Below, in pieces: positions 51,970 to 60,268 of a DNA stretch of 64,000 bases. Source of the DNA: an uncultured Cellulosilyticum sp. (GTDB lineage Bacteria > Bacillota > Clostridia > Lachnospirales > Cellulosilyticaceae); contig CAKVCL010000007.1 in NCBI GenBank assembly GCA_934725855.1, positions 1-64,000 of the forward strand. Reading direction: 5' to 3'. The translations under genes and the position numbers were made by a program. The stretch's first letter is position 1; each line of letters begins with the position of its first letter. The notes under the pieces were generated by a model that saw only the letters and a program-made list of their open reading frames with translations, had not been told where the DNA came from and did not search any database.

Positions 51970-52491
51970 ATGAATGAAATGTTTACGGTAGGAAAAATAG
52001 TGAATACTCATGGGGTAAAAGGTGAACTTAAAGTTGTTCCCACTACAGAAGATCCTAAGCGTTTTGCAAAACTTAAAAGTATTTTTGTAGAGGGTCGCAA
52101 ACAAATGGCGGCTTATGAAATAGAAAGCGTGCGCTATCATAAGGAATTTGTTCTTTTAAAACTTAAAGGCATTGATGACATGAATGCAGCCCAGTTGTTA
52201 AAAGGCAGTAGCTTAAAGATTGATAGAAAAGATAGTTTGCCATTAAAAAAAGATGAGTATTACATTTCTGACTTATTTGGGATGGAAGTCTATACCAAGG
52301 ACGAACGCTTTTTAGGGGTGTTAGTGGATATTATTGAAACAGGTAGTAATGACGTATATGTCGTTAAAAAAGAAGATCGTCAAAAAGATTTACTTCTACC
52401 AGCTATTAAGCAAGTCATCAAAGAAGTTGATGTCGCTCAAAAAAGAATGGTGGTTGAGTTATTAGAAGGGCTAGAAGAATTATGCGAATAA
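51970..52491 (+). CDS. rimM: 16S rRNA processing protein RimM
   Basis: RimM binds S19 and helps mature the 30S head. The 173-aa protein has the N-terminal RimM barrel (FTVGKIVNTHGVKGELKV) and a C-terminal PRC-barrel (YYISDLFGMEVYT, VYVVKKEDRQKDLLLPAIKQVIKEVD). The frame is open from ATG 51958, which directly abuts GAAAGGA; the ATG at 51970 has better spacing and is preferred, though 51979 is also possible. It overlaps trmD by 10 nt. Confidence 0.95.
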   Translation: MNEMFTVGKIVNTHGVKGELKVVPTTEDPKRFAKLKSIFVEGRKQMAAYEIESVRYHKEFVLLKLKGIDDMNAAQLLKGSSLKIDRKDSLPLKKDEYYISDLFGMEVYTKDERFLGVLVDIIETGSNDVYVVKKEDRQKDLLLPAIKQVIKEVDVAQKRMVVELLEGLEELCE

Positions 52492-53243
52492 CAATTATGA
52501 CCTTATTTAAAGAAATGGTAGATGAGGTATTAAACTATAGTATGATGGGAAGAGCCAAAAAAAATGGACTTATTGAATTAGAAGCCGTTGACATTAGAGA
52601 TTTTGCCAACAATAAACACCATCAAGTGGATGATTATCCTTATGGGGGAGGAGCAGGGATGCTGATGATGGCACCTCCTGTATATGATTGTTATGAGTCC
52701 ATTGCCGAGAAAGCTGTAGGGAAAAAGCCACGGGTGCTTTTTATGACGCCTCATGGTCAGACATGGAATCAACAGATGGCTCAAGAATTTTCTAAAGAAG
52801 ACAATCTGATTATTTTATGTGGGCATTATGAGGGGATTGATCAACGTGTGATTGATGAGATTGTAACGGATGAAATTTCTATTGGGGATTTTGTTTTAAC
52901 GGGTGGTGAACTACCTGCTTTAATGGTAGCAGATAGCATTATGCGATTAATACCAGGGGTGCTAGGAAAGCAAGCTTCTTATGAAGAGGAATCTTTTTCA
53001 GAAGGTTTACTAGAGTACTATCATTATACAAGACCTGCTGTTTTTCATGAAAGGTCTGTACCTGAAGTGTTACTTTCGGGCAATCACAAAAAAATAGAAG
53101 CACATCGTCGTAAGGAATCGATTATCAATACGTATCATAAGCGGCCAGATTTGCTTAAAAAAGCTAAGTTAACAGAAGAAGAAAAACGATTTATAGAGAA
53201 TTATGCAAAAAATCATTGCAAAAATAAAACAGACATGTTATAA
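52482..53243 (+). CDS. trmD: tRNA (guanine-N1)-methyltransferase TrmD
   Basis: TrmD methylates G37 next to the anticodon and prevents frameshifting. The 253-aa SPOUT enzyme has [36 protein letters not shown], the knot motif [13 protein letters not shown], and [14 protein letters not shown]. Its start lies inside the end of rimM, so translation is coupled. Its 3' end carries the rplS promoter. Length matches the family. Confidence 0.97.
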   Translation: MRITIMTLFKEMVDEVLNYSMMGRAKKNGLIELEAVDIRDFANNKHHQVDDYPYGGGAGMLMMAPPVYDCYESIAEKAVGKKPRVLFMTPHGQTWNQQMAQEFSKEDNLIILCGHYEGIDQRVIDEIVTDEISIGDFVLTGGELPALMVADSIMRLIPGVLGKQASYEEESFSEGLLEYYHYTRPAVFHERSVPEVLLSGNHKKIEAHRRKESIINTYHKRPDLLKKAKLTEEEKRFIENYAKNHCKNKTDML

Positions 53244-53244
53244 T
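53216..53244 (+). promoter_or_regulatory. Sigma-A promoter of rplS inside the trmD 3' end
   Basis: TTGCAA (53216-53221) and an extended -10 TGT-TATAAT (53236-53244) are 17 bp apart, giving L19 its own transcript with a leader of about 67 nt. Confidence 0.75.
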
Positions 53245-53317
53245 TTTTGAGTGTTATTACGGATGGTCCTCTGTCAAAACTTTGTTAAGAACATCTATGA
53301 AAAAAGGAGAAAATAAA

Positions 53318-53665
53318 ATGAACCCAATTATTAAAGAAATCGAAAACGCACAACTTAAAGCTGAAGTACCTGCATTCAACGTAGGAGATACAGTAAAAGT
53401 ATATGCAAAAATTAAAGAAGGTAACAGAGAACGTGTACAAATGTTCGAAGGCATCGTTCTTAAAAGACAACACGGTGGTGTTCGTGAAACATTTACAGTA
53501 AGAAGAATTTCTTATGGTGTAGGTGTAGAAAAAACTTGGGCACTTCATTCACCAAACATTGAAAAAATCGAAGTAGTTCGTTTAGGTAAAGTTAGAAGAG
53601 CTAAACTTAACTACTTACGTGAACGTGTTGGTAAAAACGCTAAAGTTAAAGAATTAATTAAATAA
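53318..53665 (+). CDS. rplS: 50S ribosomal protein L19
   Basis: The 115-aa L19 sits at the 30S-50S interface. It shows the family pattern [53 protein letters not shown] and the basic C-terminal [15 protein letters not shown]. The frame opens upstream to 53282, but AAAGGAG (53304-53310) lies 7 nt before ATG 53318, which is chosen. It is followed by a strong terminator and preceded by its own promoter. Codon use is biased as expected for a highly expressed gene. Confidence 0.98.
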   Translation: MNPIIKEIENAQLKAEVPAFNVGDTVKVYAKIKEGNRERVQMFEGIVLKRQHGGVRETFTVRRISYGVGVEKTWALHSPNIEKIEVVRLGKVRRAKLNYLRERVGKNAKVKELIK

Positions 53666-53666
53666 T

Positions 53667-53696
53667 AAAAAAAGGACTGTTTCAGTCCTTTTTTTA
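53667..53696 (+). terminator. Terminator after rplS
   Basis: AAAAAAAGGACT pairs with AGTCCTTTTTTT around GTTTC; a strong, symmetrical terminator. Confidence 0.93.
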
Positions 53697-53726
53697 TTAT
53701 TTAAAAGTCAAAAAATTTAGGCATAT

Positions 53727-53771
53727 AAACTTAAATTTAAGTTTGATCAAGTAGATGACAAAGCATAAATT
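53727..53771 (+). promoter_or_regulatory. Palindrome and weak promoter before rbgA
   Basis: An 18-bp perfect palindrome, AAACTTAAATTTAAGTTT, lies at 53727-53744. It overlaps the start of a weak promoter, TTGATC (53743-53748), 17 bp, TAAATT (53766-53771). A repressor operator is possible but unproven in this AT-rich DNA. Confidence 0.35.
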
Positions 53772-53829
53772 TTGATATCAGTTAATAAAAAAGAAAAGTT
53801 AATAAAGAAGCAAATGGAAGGTAAAATAG

Positions 53830-54696
53830 ATGGAAAAAGAAGTGAGCAAAGGAAAAACCATTCAATGGTATCCAGGTCATATGACCAAAACAAAGCGTTT
53901 AATTGAAGAGAACATTAAGCTTGTGGATATTGTGATTGAGCTTTTAGATGCACGTGCGCCTTATAGTACAAAAAATCCAGATATTGATAAACTCGCTCAA
54001 AATAAGATGCGTATTATCATTTTAAATAAGGCAGACTTAGCAGATGAAAAGGTAACCAAGGAGTGGATAAGCTGGTACAATAGTCATCAAGTAAAAGTCG
54101 TTCCGATTATCGCAACGAATGGTAAAGGGATTAAAGAGGTTGTTCAAATTGCTGAAGATTTATTAAAAGAGAAAATTGAACGAGATAAAGCAAGGGGGCG
54201 CATTTATAGACCGATACGTGCTATGATTGTAGGGATACCCAATGTAGGAAAATCTACTTTTATTAATTCACTTGTAGGTAAAAGTACGGCAAAAACAGGA
54301 GATAAACCGGGTGTAACTCGTGGTAAGCAATGGGTAAAAATTAGAAAAGGATTCGAACTTTTGGATATGCCAGGGATTTTATGGCCTAAGTTTGAAGACC
54401 AAACGGTAGCTAAACATTTAGCTTATATTGGCTCAATTAATGATCAGATTTTAGATAATCGAGATATTGCCATTAGCTTGTTAGAACAAGGCATCCACGA
54501 ATTTAAAAATGCCCTTGAAAATCGCTATAAAGTAACATTGCCTGAAGAAGGTTATGAAGCTTTTAAGGTCATAGGGCATAAAAGAGGTTTAATTGGGGCT
54601 GGTGGACAATTAGATGAATTAAGAACCGCTCAGATTATTATCGACGAGTTTAGAGCAGGGAAATGGGGAAGAATTAGTATTGAATCTCCACAATAA
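53830..54696 (+). CDS. rbgA: Ribosome biogenesis GTPase RbgA (YlqF)
   Basis: RbgA acts late in 50S assembly, before L16, L27 and L36 join. The 288-aa protein has circularly permuted G motifs: NKADLAD (G4) comes before GIPNVGKSTFIN (G1), then GDKPGVTRGKQW (G2) and DMPGILWP (G3). The N-terminal IQWYPGHMTKTKR is diagnostic, and the C-terminal ANTAR-like helical region is present. The ribosome binding site (GGAAGGT) is modest. It lies downstream of rplS, as in Bacillus, but behind a terminator. Confidence 0.96.
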   Translation: MEKEVSKGKTIQWYPGHMTKTKRLIEENIKLVDIVIELLDARAPYSTKNPDIDKLAQNKMRIIILNKADLADEKVTKEWISWYNSHQVKVVPIIATNGKGIKEVVQIAEDLLKEKIERDKARGRIYRPIRAMIVGIPNVGKSTFINSLVGKSTAKTGDKPGVTRGKQWVKIRKGFELLDMPGILWPKFEDQTVAKHLAYIGSINDQILDNRDIAISLLEQGIHEFKNALENRYKVTLPEEGYEAFKVIGHKRGLIGAGGQLDELRTAQIIIDEFRAGKWGRISIESPQ

Positions 54697-54719
54697 ATAG
54701 GGAAATGGGAGGAAAATCT

Positions 54720-55262
54720 TTGATTTTAAATCAGGTGAAGCAGTGGTTGATTGATTTGAAAGAAACCATCATAGTACTTTTTTTAGCAGTTTGGCTAATG
54801 ACTTTTATAGTGAGTCAAAATAAAGTGCCAAGTGGTTCAATGATCCCCACTTTAAATGTAAATGATCGTATGATTGTATCCATGTTACCCTACTATTATC
54901 GATTGCCCAAAAGAGGAGAAGTTGTCGTATTTAATGGACCAGATGGAGAAAAATGGGTCAAACGTGTCATTGGTTTACCAGGGGAAAAAATTGACATTCG
55001 TGAAGGTGACCTCTATATTAATGGCATGCAGTTAGATGAAACAGCGTATTTATCAGAAAGGCATATTTCAGCTAATAACCCTACTATTGTTTCAGAGATT
55101 TCTTTTCCCTATACTGTGCCACAAGATGCATATTTTCTTTTAGGAGACAATCGATTAGAAAGTTATGATTGCAGATACTTTGGGGCAATTAACCAGGTTG
55201 AGATAACAGGAAAGGCAATTTGCAGGATTTATCCATTTTCAAAGATTGGATGGATAGGATAA
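54720..55262 (+). CDS. lepB: Signal peptidase I, first of three tandem paralogues
   Basis: Type I signal peptidases cut exported proteins outside the membrane with a Ser-Lys dyad. The 180-aa product has one N-terminal transmembrane helix (about 15-32), Ser40 in VPSGSMIPT, Lys81 in WVKRVIGLPGE and the box GDNRLESYDCRYFG. An ATG at 54705 overlaps the ribosome binding site GGGAGGA (54707-54713), so TTG 54720, 6 nt after it, is preferred. It starts 23 nt after rbgA. The S-D-S-R core common in the last box is Y-D-C-R here. Confidence 0.93.
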   Translation: MILNQVKQWLIDLKETIIVLFLAVWLMTFIVSQNKVPSGSMIPTLNVNDRMIVSMLPYYYRLPKRGEVVVFNGPDGEKWVKRVIGLPGEKIDIREGDLYINGMQLDETAYLSERHISANNPTIVSEISFPYTVPQDAYFLLGDNRLESYDCRYFGAINQVEITGKAICRIYPFSKIGWIG

Positions 55263-55308
55263 AATAACGAATAGGGTAAGTTAAAGAAGGGAGTGCTTAA
55301 ATAGGGTT

Positions 55309-55836
55309 ATGAATGGAATTAAAAAAGGAATCGAATATATTAAAGAGTTAGTTTTAATTGTGCTAGTGGCATTACTGTTTACAATTTTTATCGTCAGTCA
55401 TAATAAAATTCCCACAGCTTCTATGGTAAGTACCATTAATGAAGGTGATCATGTTTTAACAACGATGTTACCTTATTATTATAGAGATCCAGAGTATGGT
55501 GAAATTGTTGTTTTTAAACATGGGACAGAAAGTTGGGTGAAGCGTGTGATTGGTAAACCAGGTGATGAAATAGACATTAGAGATGGAATGGTTTATCGAA
55601 ATGGCAAAGAGTTAGATGAATCAGCTTATCTTGCACCAGATACGACTTCAGAACCTTTTGGAATGGATCCGATTGCTTTTCCATATATTGTACCAGAAGC
55701 ACACTATTTTTTAATGGGAGACAATCGCTTAGTAAGTCAAGATTGTCGTTATTTAGGTGCCATCAGCCGTGAAGACATTTATGGAAAGGCATGGATAAAA
55801 ATTTATCCATTTAATGAAATTGGACAGTTAAAATAA
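55309..55836 (+). CDS. lepB: Signal peptidase I, second tandem paralogue
   Basis: The 175-aa protein has a single transmembrane helix (about 13-29) and the intact dyad Ser38 (IPTASMVST) and Lys78 (WVKRVIGKPGD). The last conserved box reads GDNRLVSQDCRYLG and resembles that of the first copy (D-C-R-Y), so the two are close paralogues. The ribosome binding site is weak: GGGAG is far (about 16 nt) and only TAGGG lies near ATG 55309, so expression may be lower than that of the flanking copies. Confidence 0.93.
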   Translation: MNGIKKGIEYIKELVLIVLVALLFTIFIVSHNKIPTASMVSTINEGDHVLTTMLPYYYRDPEYGEIVVFKHGTESWVKRVIGKPGDEIDIRDGMVYRNGKELDESAYLAPDTTSEPFGMDPIAFPYIVPEAHYFLMGDNRLVSQDCRYLGAISREDIYGKAWIKIYPFNEIGQLK

Positions 55837-55857
55837 TTAGAGAGAGGTGTAGTCTAT

Positions 55858-56397
55858 ATGAACAAGCGTTTACCTTGGTTTAGGTCGCTCATAGAAAAAA
55901 TAAAAGAACCTTTGCTTGCCATTTTGGCTGCACTACTTATCTCAAGTTTTATCATGAGTCATACAGAGGTTCCTACGGAGTCTATGAGACCAACGATTAG
56001 TCCAGGTGATCATTTGATTGTGAATCGATTACCTTATTACTATCGTAATCCAAAGCGAGGAGAAGTTGTCGTATTTAATTATGAAGGAAAAAATCTCATT
56101 AAACGTATTATTGGGGTAGCAGGCGATACCATTGAGATTTTAGATGGGAAAGTCTATGTGAATGGTAAACGATTAGATGAATCTATTTATTTAGGTAAAG
56201 ACGATGAAACGTTTACTTTTTCAAAATCACCTATTACATTTCCTTATAAGGTGCCTGAAGGAAAATATTTTGTTTTAGGAGATAATCGAAGGAATAGTAG
56301 TGATAGTCGAGTGATTGGGCCTATATCAGGTGCCTCTATTATTGCCAAAGCAGGTTATCGAATCTATCCAATTGGTGACATTGGACTTGTTAGGTAG
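55858..56397 (+). CDS. lepB: Signal peptidase I, third tandem paralogue
   Basis: The 179-aa protein has a transmembrane helix (about 18-33), Ser42 in VPTESMRPT, Lys82 in LIKRIIGVAGD and the box GDNRRNSSDSRVIG, which is closest to the Bacillus SipS/SipT consensus. It therefore looks like the canonical housekeeping enzyme of the three. AGAGAGGTG precedes ATG 55858 with ample spacing. rnhB begins 12 nt downstream, so all three belong to a long rbgA-to-pgeF transcript. Confidence 0.94.
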   Translation: MNKRLPWFRSLIEKIKEPLLAILAALLISSFIMSHTEVPTESMRPTISPGDHLIVNRLPYYYRNPKRGEVVVFNYEGKNLIKRIIGVAGDTIEILDGKVYVNGKRLDESIYLGKDDETFTFSKSPITFPYKVPEGKYFVLGDNRRNSSDSRVIGPISGASIIAKAGYRIYPIGDIGLVR

Positions 56398-56409
56398 AGG
56401 AGCATAAGG

Positions 56410-57171
56410 ATGAAAATTAAAGAGATTGAGAATTTATTAAGAGAAACACCCGTAAAAGGATTGCCAGAATGTGTGGCATCTTTAAAAAGTGATGAGCGCT
56501 TAGGGGTTCAGAAATTGTTAAAAAAGTACGAAAAGAAGTATATAGATTATGAGCATCAAATAGAGGAATGGGCGATGCGCATGGCTTTTGATGAAGTATT
56601 TGAAGCACATGAGTGTGTAGTAGGTGTTGATGAAGTTGGCAGAGGCCCTTTAGCAGGCCCTGTTGTGGCAGCTGCTGTTATTTTACCTAAAGAGGCTCAA
56701 TTATTGGGGCTAAAAGATTCGAAACAGCTCAGTTATGCTAAAAAGGAAGAATTGTTTGTAGAGATACAACAACAAGCACTTGCTATAGGAATTGGCATGG
56801 TTGATGCATCGCATATTGATGAAATAAACATTTTACAAGCTACTTTTGAAGCCATGCGTCAGGCACTCAGTCAAATAGAGGAGGTTTATGACTGTATTTT
56901 AGTAGATGGCAATAAAGAAATTCCTAGTGTTAGCCATGCGCAGCAAGCGATTATCGGAGGCGATAATAAAAGTGCAAGTATTGCGGCGGCTAGTGTGATC
57001 GCTAAAGTAACAAGAGATCATATGATGGAAGAGTATGCAAAGTTATATCCAGGTTATGACTGGGAAAATAATAAAGGGTATGGCAGTCCAAAGCATTACG
57101 AAGGATTGAGAGCCAATGGGATAACGCCATTACATCGTAAATCATTTCTAAAAAATGAGGGGATAGAGTGA
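56410..57171 (+). CDS. rnhB: Ribonuclease HII
   Basis: RNase HII removes ribonucleotides from DNA and degrades RNA-DNA hybrids. The 253-aa protein has an N-terminal extension of about 70 residues, as in Bacillus RnhB, and then the catalytic domain: Asp74-Glu75 in VDEVGRGPLAGP, LKDSKQLS, ILVDGNKE (third acidic residue) and IIGGDNKSASIAAASVIAKVTRD. The ribosome binding site AGAGGAGC is good. The stop overlaps the next start (GTGA, 4 nt). Confidence 0.96.
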   Translation: MKIKEIENLLRETPVKGLPECVASLKSDERLGVQKLLKKYEKKYIDYEHQIEEWAMRMAFDEVFEAHECVVGVDEVGRGPLAGPVVAAAVILPKEAQLLGLKDSKQLSYAKKEELFVEIQQQALAIGIGMVDASHIDEINILQATFEAMRQALSQIEEVYDCILVDGNKEIPSVSHAQQAIIGGDNKSASIAAASVIAKVTRDHMMEEYAKLYPGYDWENNKGYGSPKHYEGLRANGITPLHRKSFLKNEGIE

Positions 57172-58670
57172 TTCATGAATTAAATCAACTAAATGGAAAG
57201 CAGATACTAAGTGAATTGGGTCATGATATCATGACTCAAAGCAATACGTTACAAAATAAAGAAGTGATGCTTGCTCTTTCTAAGATTCAAGTGGGAGACT
57301 TACTAAGTGGAAAACTTATTTTAGAAGACAATCAAACTTTATTAAAGTTACAAAATGGCATCAAACTGATGGCGCAACTCAAAAATCCAGTTTTATCTGA
57401 TTCGCTTTCAGATTTTTTGGTGGTTGGGAAAGATAGGCAGCACTTAGAACTAGAGCAAGTTGAAGTCAATAAGGCATCAGCTAAAGAGGTTAAACTCGAA
57501 GGAGCAATCATGAAAGAACTTGAATTACCTGATACATCAGAAATGCAGACAACGGTAAGCAAGTGGATGGATAAACAATTACCACTTATCAAAAATCAAA
57601 TGCTTCAGTTATATCATCTCGCTAAAGATTATGAAATGCCAACAGAAACATTAGTCAATTTAAAAGCTCATCGTGCGGTAGCAAGTGAAGGGGAGTTAAA
57701 ACTTTTGACTCAGTTTAAGGAAGAAGGCATGACGCTAGTGGATCATATGATCGAGCAAAGCTTTGAAGGCAGTTCTAAAGAACAAATGCTGGATTTTTTA
57801 CAGGCTATGGGAGAAAAGTTTTCAGCACAGGGGTTAAAGGAAGCAATGGGTTCTTTTTTAGAAGCAGTGGGAACTAAAATGCATTCAGATGAACAGCCAA
57901 TCATCTCCCCTAAAGCAACTGAAGCTTCTAACAAAGAGACTTTAGAAGATGAAAAAGAATCATCACCTACTTCTGCAAAAGAAGGTAGTTCTATGGTAGA
58001 AGAAGCCTCTGTCCATCAAAATGTAAAAGAATCATATAGAAATTTATTAAAAGCACTACCTAATGGACAGCTTAAAGCTTTAGCACGCCATATGACACGT
58101 AAATATCTTGTTATGGATCAAAAAGCTATAGAAAGTAGCAATGAAGAGGAAACTCAGAAAATAAGTGAAGCTTCCAAACGTCTTAAAGAGATTATTAGTG
58201 AAGTAGAAAAACATACAGAAAAAGAGGCGGCTAAAGAAAATAAACAGGTTTTACAAGAAATAACTCAAGCTATGGACAAATATAATACGCAGGGTGAATA
58301 TTATTGTTTCCCACTTCAAGTGGGTGAGCATGAAACTTCAGGGGAATTATACTTTTTTAAACCTAAGAAAAACAAAAAAGGCACCCATAACGAGAAGGAA
58401 ATGTATGTGGTTTTAGCATTAGATATGCCTAGCTTAAAACATATTGAGGTGCATTTGATAGAAGATAGAGAGGCGTTAAATCTTAAGTTAAAAGTAGCTA
58501 ACGATAGAATTTTAAAGCAGATGGAAAGTCATAGAGGTCAGTTGGATGAACTGATGAAAGATGGGCTAATGCCGATCGGTAAAATCGAATTTGAATGCCT
58601 TAAAGAGCCTATTAGCCAAAAAGTTAAAGCCCATCAAAAAGAAATGGGACGATTAGATTTTAGAATTTAG
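57168..58670 (+). CDS. FliK-like protein of unknown role (YlqG position)
   Basis: The 500-aa protein has no signal peptide. A first third starts with helices and a small beta-rich segment (LLSGKLILEDNQTLLKLQNG), a middle part is rich in Glu and Lys, and the C-terminal part (about 375-500) resembles the flagellar hook-length control domain: MPSLKHIEVHLIEDRE and a following helix ending MPIGKIEFE. In Bacillus, ylqG occupies this place between rnhB and ylqH; function is unknown. The start is GTG, overlapping rnhB by 4 nt. It precedes an FlhB-C-like gene by 12 nt. No flagellar genes are in the window. Confidence 0.75.
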   Translation: MIHELNQLNGKQILSELGHDIMTQSNTLQNKEVMLALSKIQVGDLLSGKLILEDNQTLLKLQNGIKLMAQLKNPVLSDSLSDFLVVGKDRQHLELEQVEVNKASAKEVKLEGAIMKELELPDTSEMQTTVSKWMDKQLPLIKNQMLQLYHLAKDYEMPTETLVNLKAHRAVASEGELKLLTQFKEEGMTLVDHMIEQSFEGSSKEQMLDFLQAMGEKFSAQGLKEAMGSFLEAVGTKMHSDEQPIISPKATEASNKETLEDEKESSPTSAKEGSSMVEEASVHQNVKESYRNLLKALPNGQLKALARHMTRKYLVMDQKAIESSNEEETQKISEASKRLKEIISEVEKHTEKEAAKENKQVLQEITQAMDKYNTQGEYYCFPLQVGEHETSGELYFFKPKKNKKGTHNEKEMYVVLALDMPSLKHIEVHLIEDREALNLKLKVANDRILKQMESHRGQLDELMKDGLMPIGKIEFECLKEPISQKVKAHQKEMGRLDFRI

Positions 58671-58682
58671 GAGGAGAAACAG

Positions 58683-58997
58683 ATGGCAAAGAAAACACCC
58701 TCTAAAAATAAAATCAAAAAAGCAGTTGCGTTATCTTATAAAGAAGATATGGTAGCGCCTATAGTGGTAGCAAGTGGACAGGGAAAAGTGGCTGAAAATA
58801 TTTTAGATGAAGCCAAGAAAAGTAAAGTACCTGTTTATGAAGACGCCAAATTGGCTACAATCTTAACACAGTTGCAGCTAGGAGAAACGATTCCGACGGA
58901 ATTATATGAGGCTGTGGCACGTATTTTAATCTTTGTAGGTGATATGGATGAGCTTTATGCCAAAACAAAAACATCAACATCAAAGTCGCGTCAATAA
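58683..58997 (+). CDS. FlhB C-terminal domain-like protein (YlqH)
   Basis: The 104-aa protein resembles the cytoplasmic domain of FlhB/YscU export-gate switch proteins (AVALSYKEDMVAPIVVASGQGKVAENIL, then KVPVYEDAKLATIL and GETIPTELYEAVARIL). It lacks the membrane part and the autocleavage motif NPTH. Bacillus YlqH has the same form and place. Paired with a FliK-like gene, it looks like an orphan specificity-switch pair; function is unknown. Strong AGGAGGAG precedes ATG 58683. It overlaps yraN. Confidence 0.82.
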   Translation: MAKKTPSKNKIKKAVALSYKEDMVAPIVVASGQGKVAENILDEAKKSKVPVYEDAKLATILTQLQLGETIPTELYEAVARILIFVGDMDELYAKTKTSTSKSRQ

Positions 58998-59328
58998 AAG
59001 AAGTTTAGGCAGTCAATATGAACAAATGGCAAGGGACTATTTAAAAAATTTAGGTTACATGATTTTAGCCCAAAATTTTTATTCTAGATTTGGAGAAATT
59101 GACATTATTGCACGTGATCATGAATATATTGTATTTGTTGAAGTAAAATTTAGGAAAACGAAGCGATATGGCTATCCTAGAGAAGCGGTTACTTATTATA
59201 AAAAGCAGCATTTAATAAAAGCGGCAGAGTATTTTTTGCTCAAATATATGGGAAGAGAAACAGCGTGTCGATTTGATGTGATTGAAATATTAAACGATAA
59301 GCTTACCCATTTAAAAGCAGTATTTTAG
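58948..59328 (+). CDS. yraN: YraN/UPF0102 family putative endonuclease
   Basis: The protein has the UPF0102 pattern of a restriction-endonuclease-like fold: GSQYEQMARDYLKNLGY, then FYSRFGEIDIIARD and IVFVEVKFRK, where Asp, Glu-Val-Lys form the nuclease motif. Function is unproven; in other bacteria it is linked to DNA processing. The start is uncertain: candidates are GTG 58939, ATG 58948 and ATG 58957. ATG 58948 is chosen because AGGTG lies 6 nt upstream (126 aa). It overlaps the end of the FlhB-C-like gene by about 50 nt. Confidence 0.88.
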   Translation: MSFMPKQKHQHQSRVNKRSLGSQYEQMARDYLKNLGYMILAQNFYSRFGEIDIIARDHEYIVFVEVKFRKTKRYGYPREAVTYYKKQHLIKAAEYFLLKYMGRETACRFDVIEILNDKLTHLKAVF

Positions 59329-59340
59329 GAGGAAGAAGTT

Positions 59341-60165
59341 ATGAAAGAAGTACCTTATAAGTTGGTAACCAAGGAGGCACTGACTTATCTTGTTTTTACA
59401 CCTTGGGAAGAGGATGAAGCCATGATTCATGGATTTTCCACTCGATTTGGTGGGGTGAGTACAGGTCACTTAAAAAGTTTAAATTTAGGGTTTAATCGAG
59501 GCGATGAAAGGGAAAATGTTTTAGAAAATTATAAGCGAATGGCACAGGCATTAGACGTACCGTTTGAAAGTTTAGTGATTTCAAAGCAAGTCCATGAAAC
59601 TAAAATTGCCAAAGTAACAAAGAAAGACCAAGGAAATGGGCTTTTAAGACCGAACCAATGGGAAAGCATGGATGGTCTTTATACAAACGAAAAGGGTGTG
59701 ACACTTGTCACGCATTATGCAGACTGTGTCCCCCTATTTTTTTATGCTCCAGAGTATGGTATGATAGGAATGGCACATGCAGGTTGGCGTGGAACCGTGC
59801 AAGAGATTGGCAAAAAAATGATTGAAATTTGGATGAAAGAGGAGAAGATCCCTGTGAATGCTATTGAAGTAGCAATTGGACCTTCAATAGGGCCTTGTCA
59901 TTTTGAAGTGGATGATGATGTTGCAAATGAATTTAAGGGGCGTTTTGGGAATGCTTCTTTTATAAGTGAAATAGAGGGAAGCACTAAAACACGTATTGAC
60001 CTCTGGGAATGTAATAAACAAAGTTTATTACAAGCAGGTGTTTTAGAAGAAAAAATAACCGTATCACAAATTTGTACGTGTTGCTATCATCAAATCTTTT
60101 ATTCTCATCGTCAATCTCAAGGGAAAAGAGGCACAATGGGTGCGTTTATGTGCTTAAAAGAGTAG
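59341..60165 (+). CDS. pgeF: Peptidoglycan editing factor PgeF (YlmD/YfiH family)
   Basis: PgeF is a zinc/copper-binding multicopper-polyphenol-oxidase-like fold protein that hydrolyses mis-incorporated L-Ser from UDP-MurNAc intermediates in E. coli. The 274-aa protein has HGFSTRFGGVSTG, KQVHETKIAKV, THYADCVPLFF (metal His and Cys), MAHAGWRGTVQ and the C-terminal CTCCYHQIFYSHR. AGGAGGAAG precedes ATG 59341. It ends the rbgA-to-pgeF series; der has its own promoter. Confidence 0.94.
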   Translation: MKEVPYKLVTKEALTYLVFTPWEEDEAMIHGFSTRFGGVSTGHLKSLNLGFNRGDERENVLENYKRMAQALDVPFESLVISKQVHETKIAKVTKKDQGNGLLRPNQWESMDGLYTNEKGVTLVTHYADCVPLFFYAPEYGMIGMAHAGWRGTVQEIGKKMIEIWMKEEKIPVNAIEVAIGPSIGPCHFEVDDDVANEFKGRFGNASFISEIEGSTKTRIDLWECNKQSLLQAGVLEEKITVSQICTCCYHQIFYSHRQSQGKRGTMGAFMCLKE

Positions 60166-60173
60166 GATACCTC

Positions 60174-60202
60174 TTGACACCATATGTCAGAATGCTTACA
60201 TT
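60174..60202 (+). promoter_or_regulatory. Sigma-A promoter of der
   Basis: TTGACA (60174-60179) and TACATT (60197-60202) are 17 bp apart, about 66 nt before der. Confidence 0.65.
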
Positions 60203-60268
60203 AAAAGCATGACCTAGGCGGTACATTTTGATAAGCCGAAAGAATTTAGTATACAAAGGAGAAATAGA

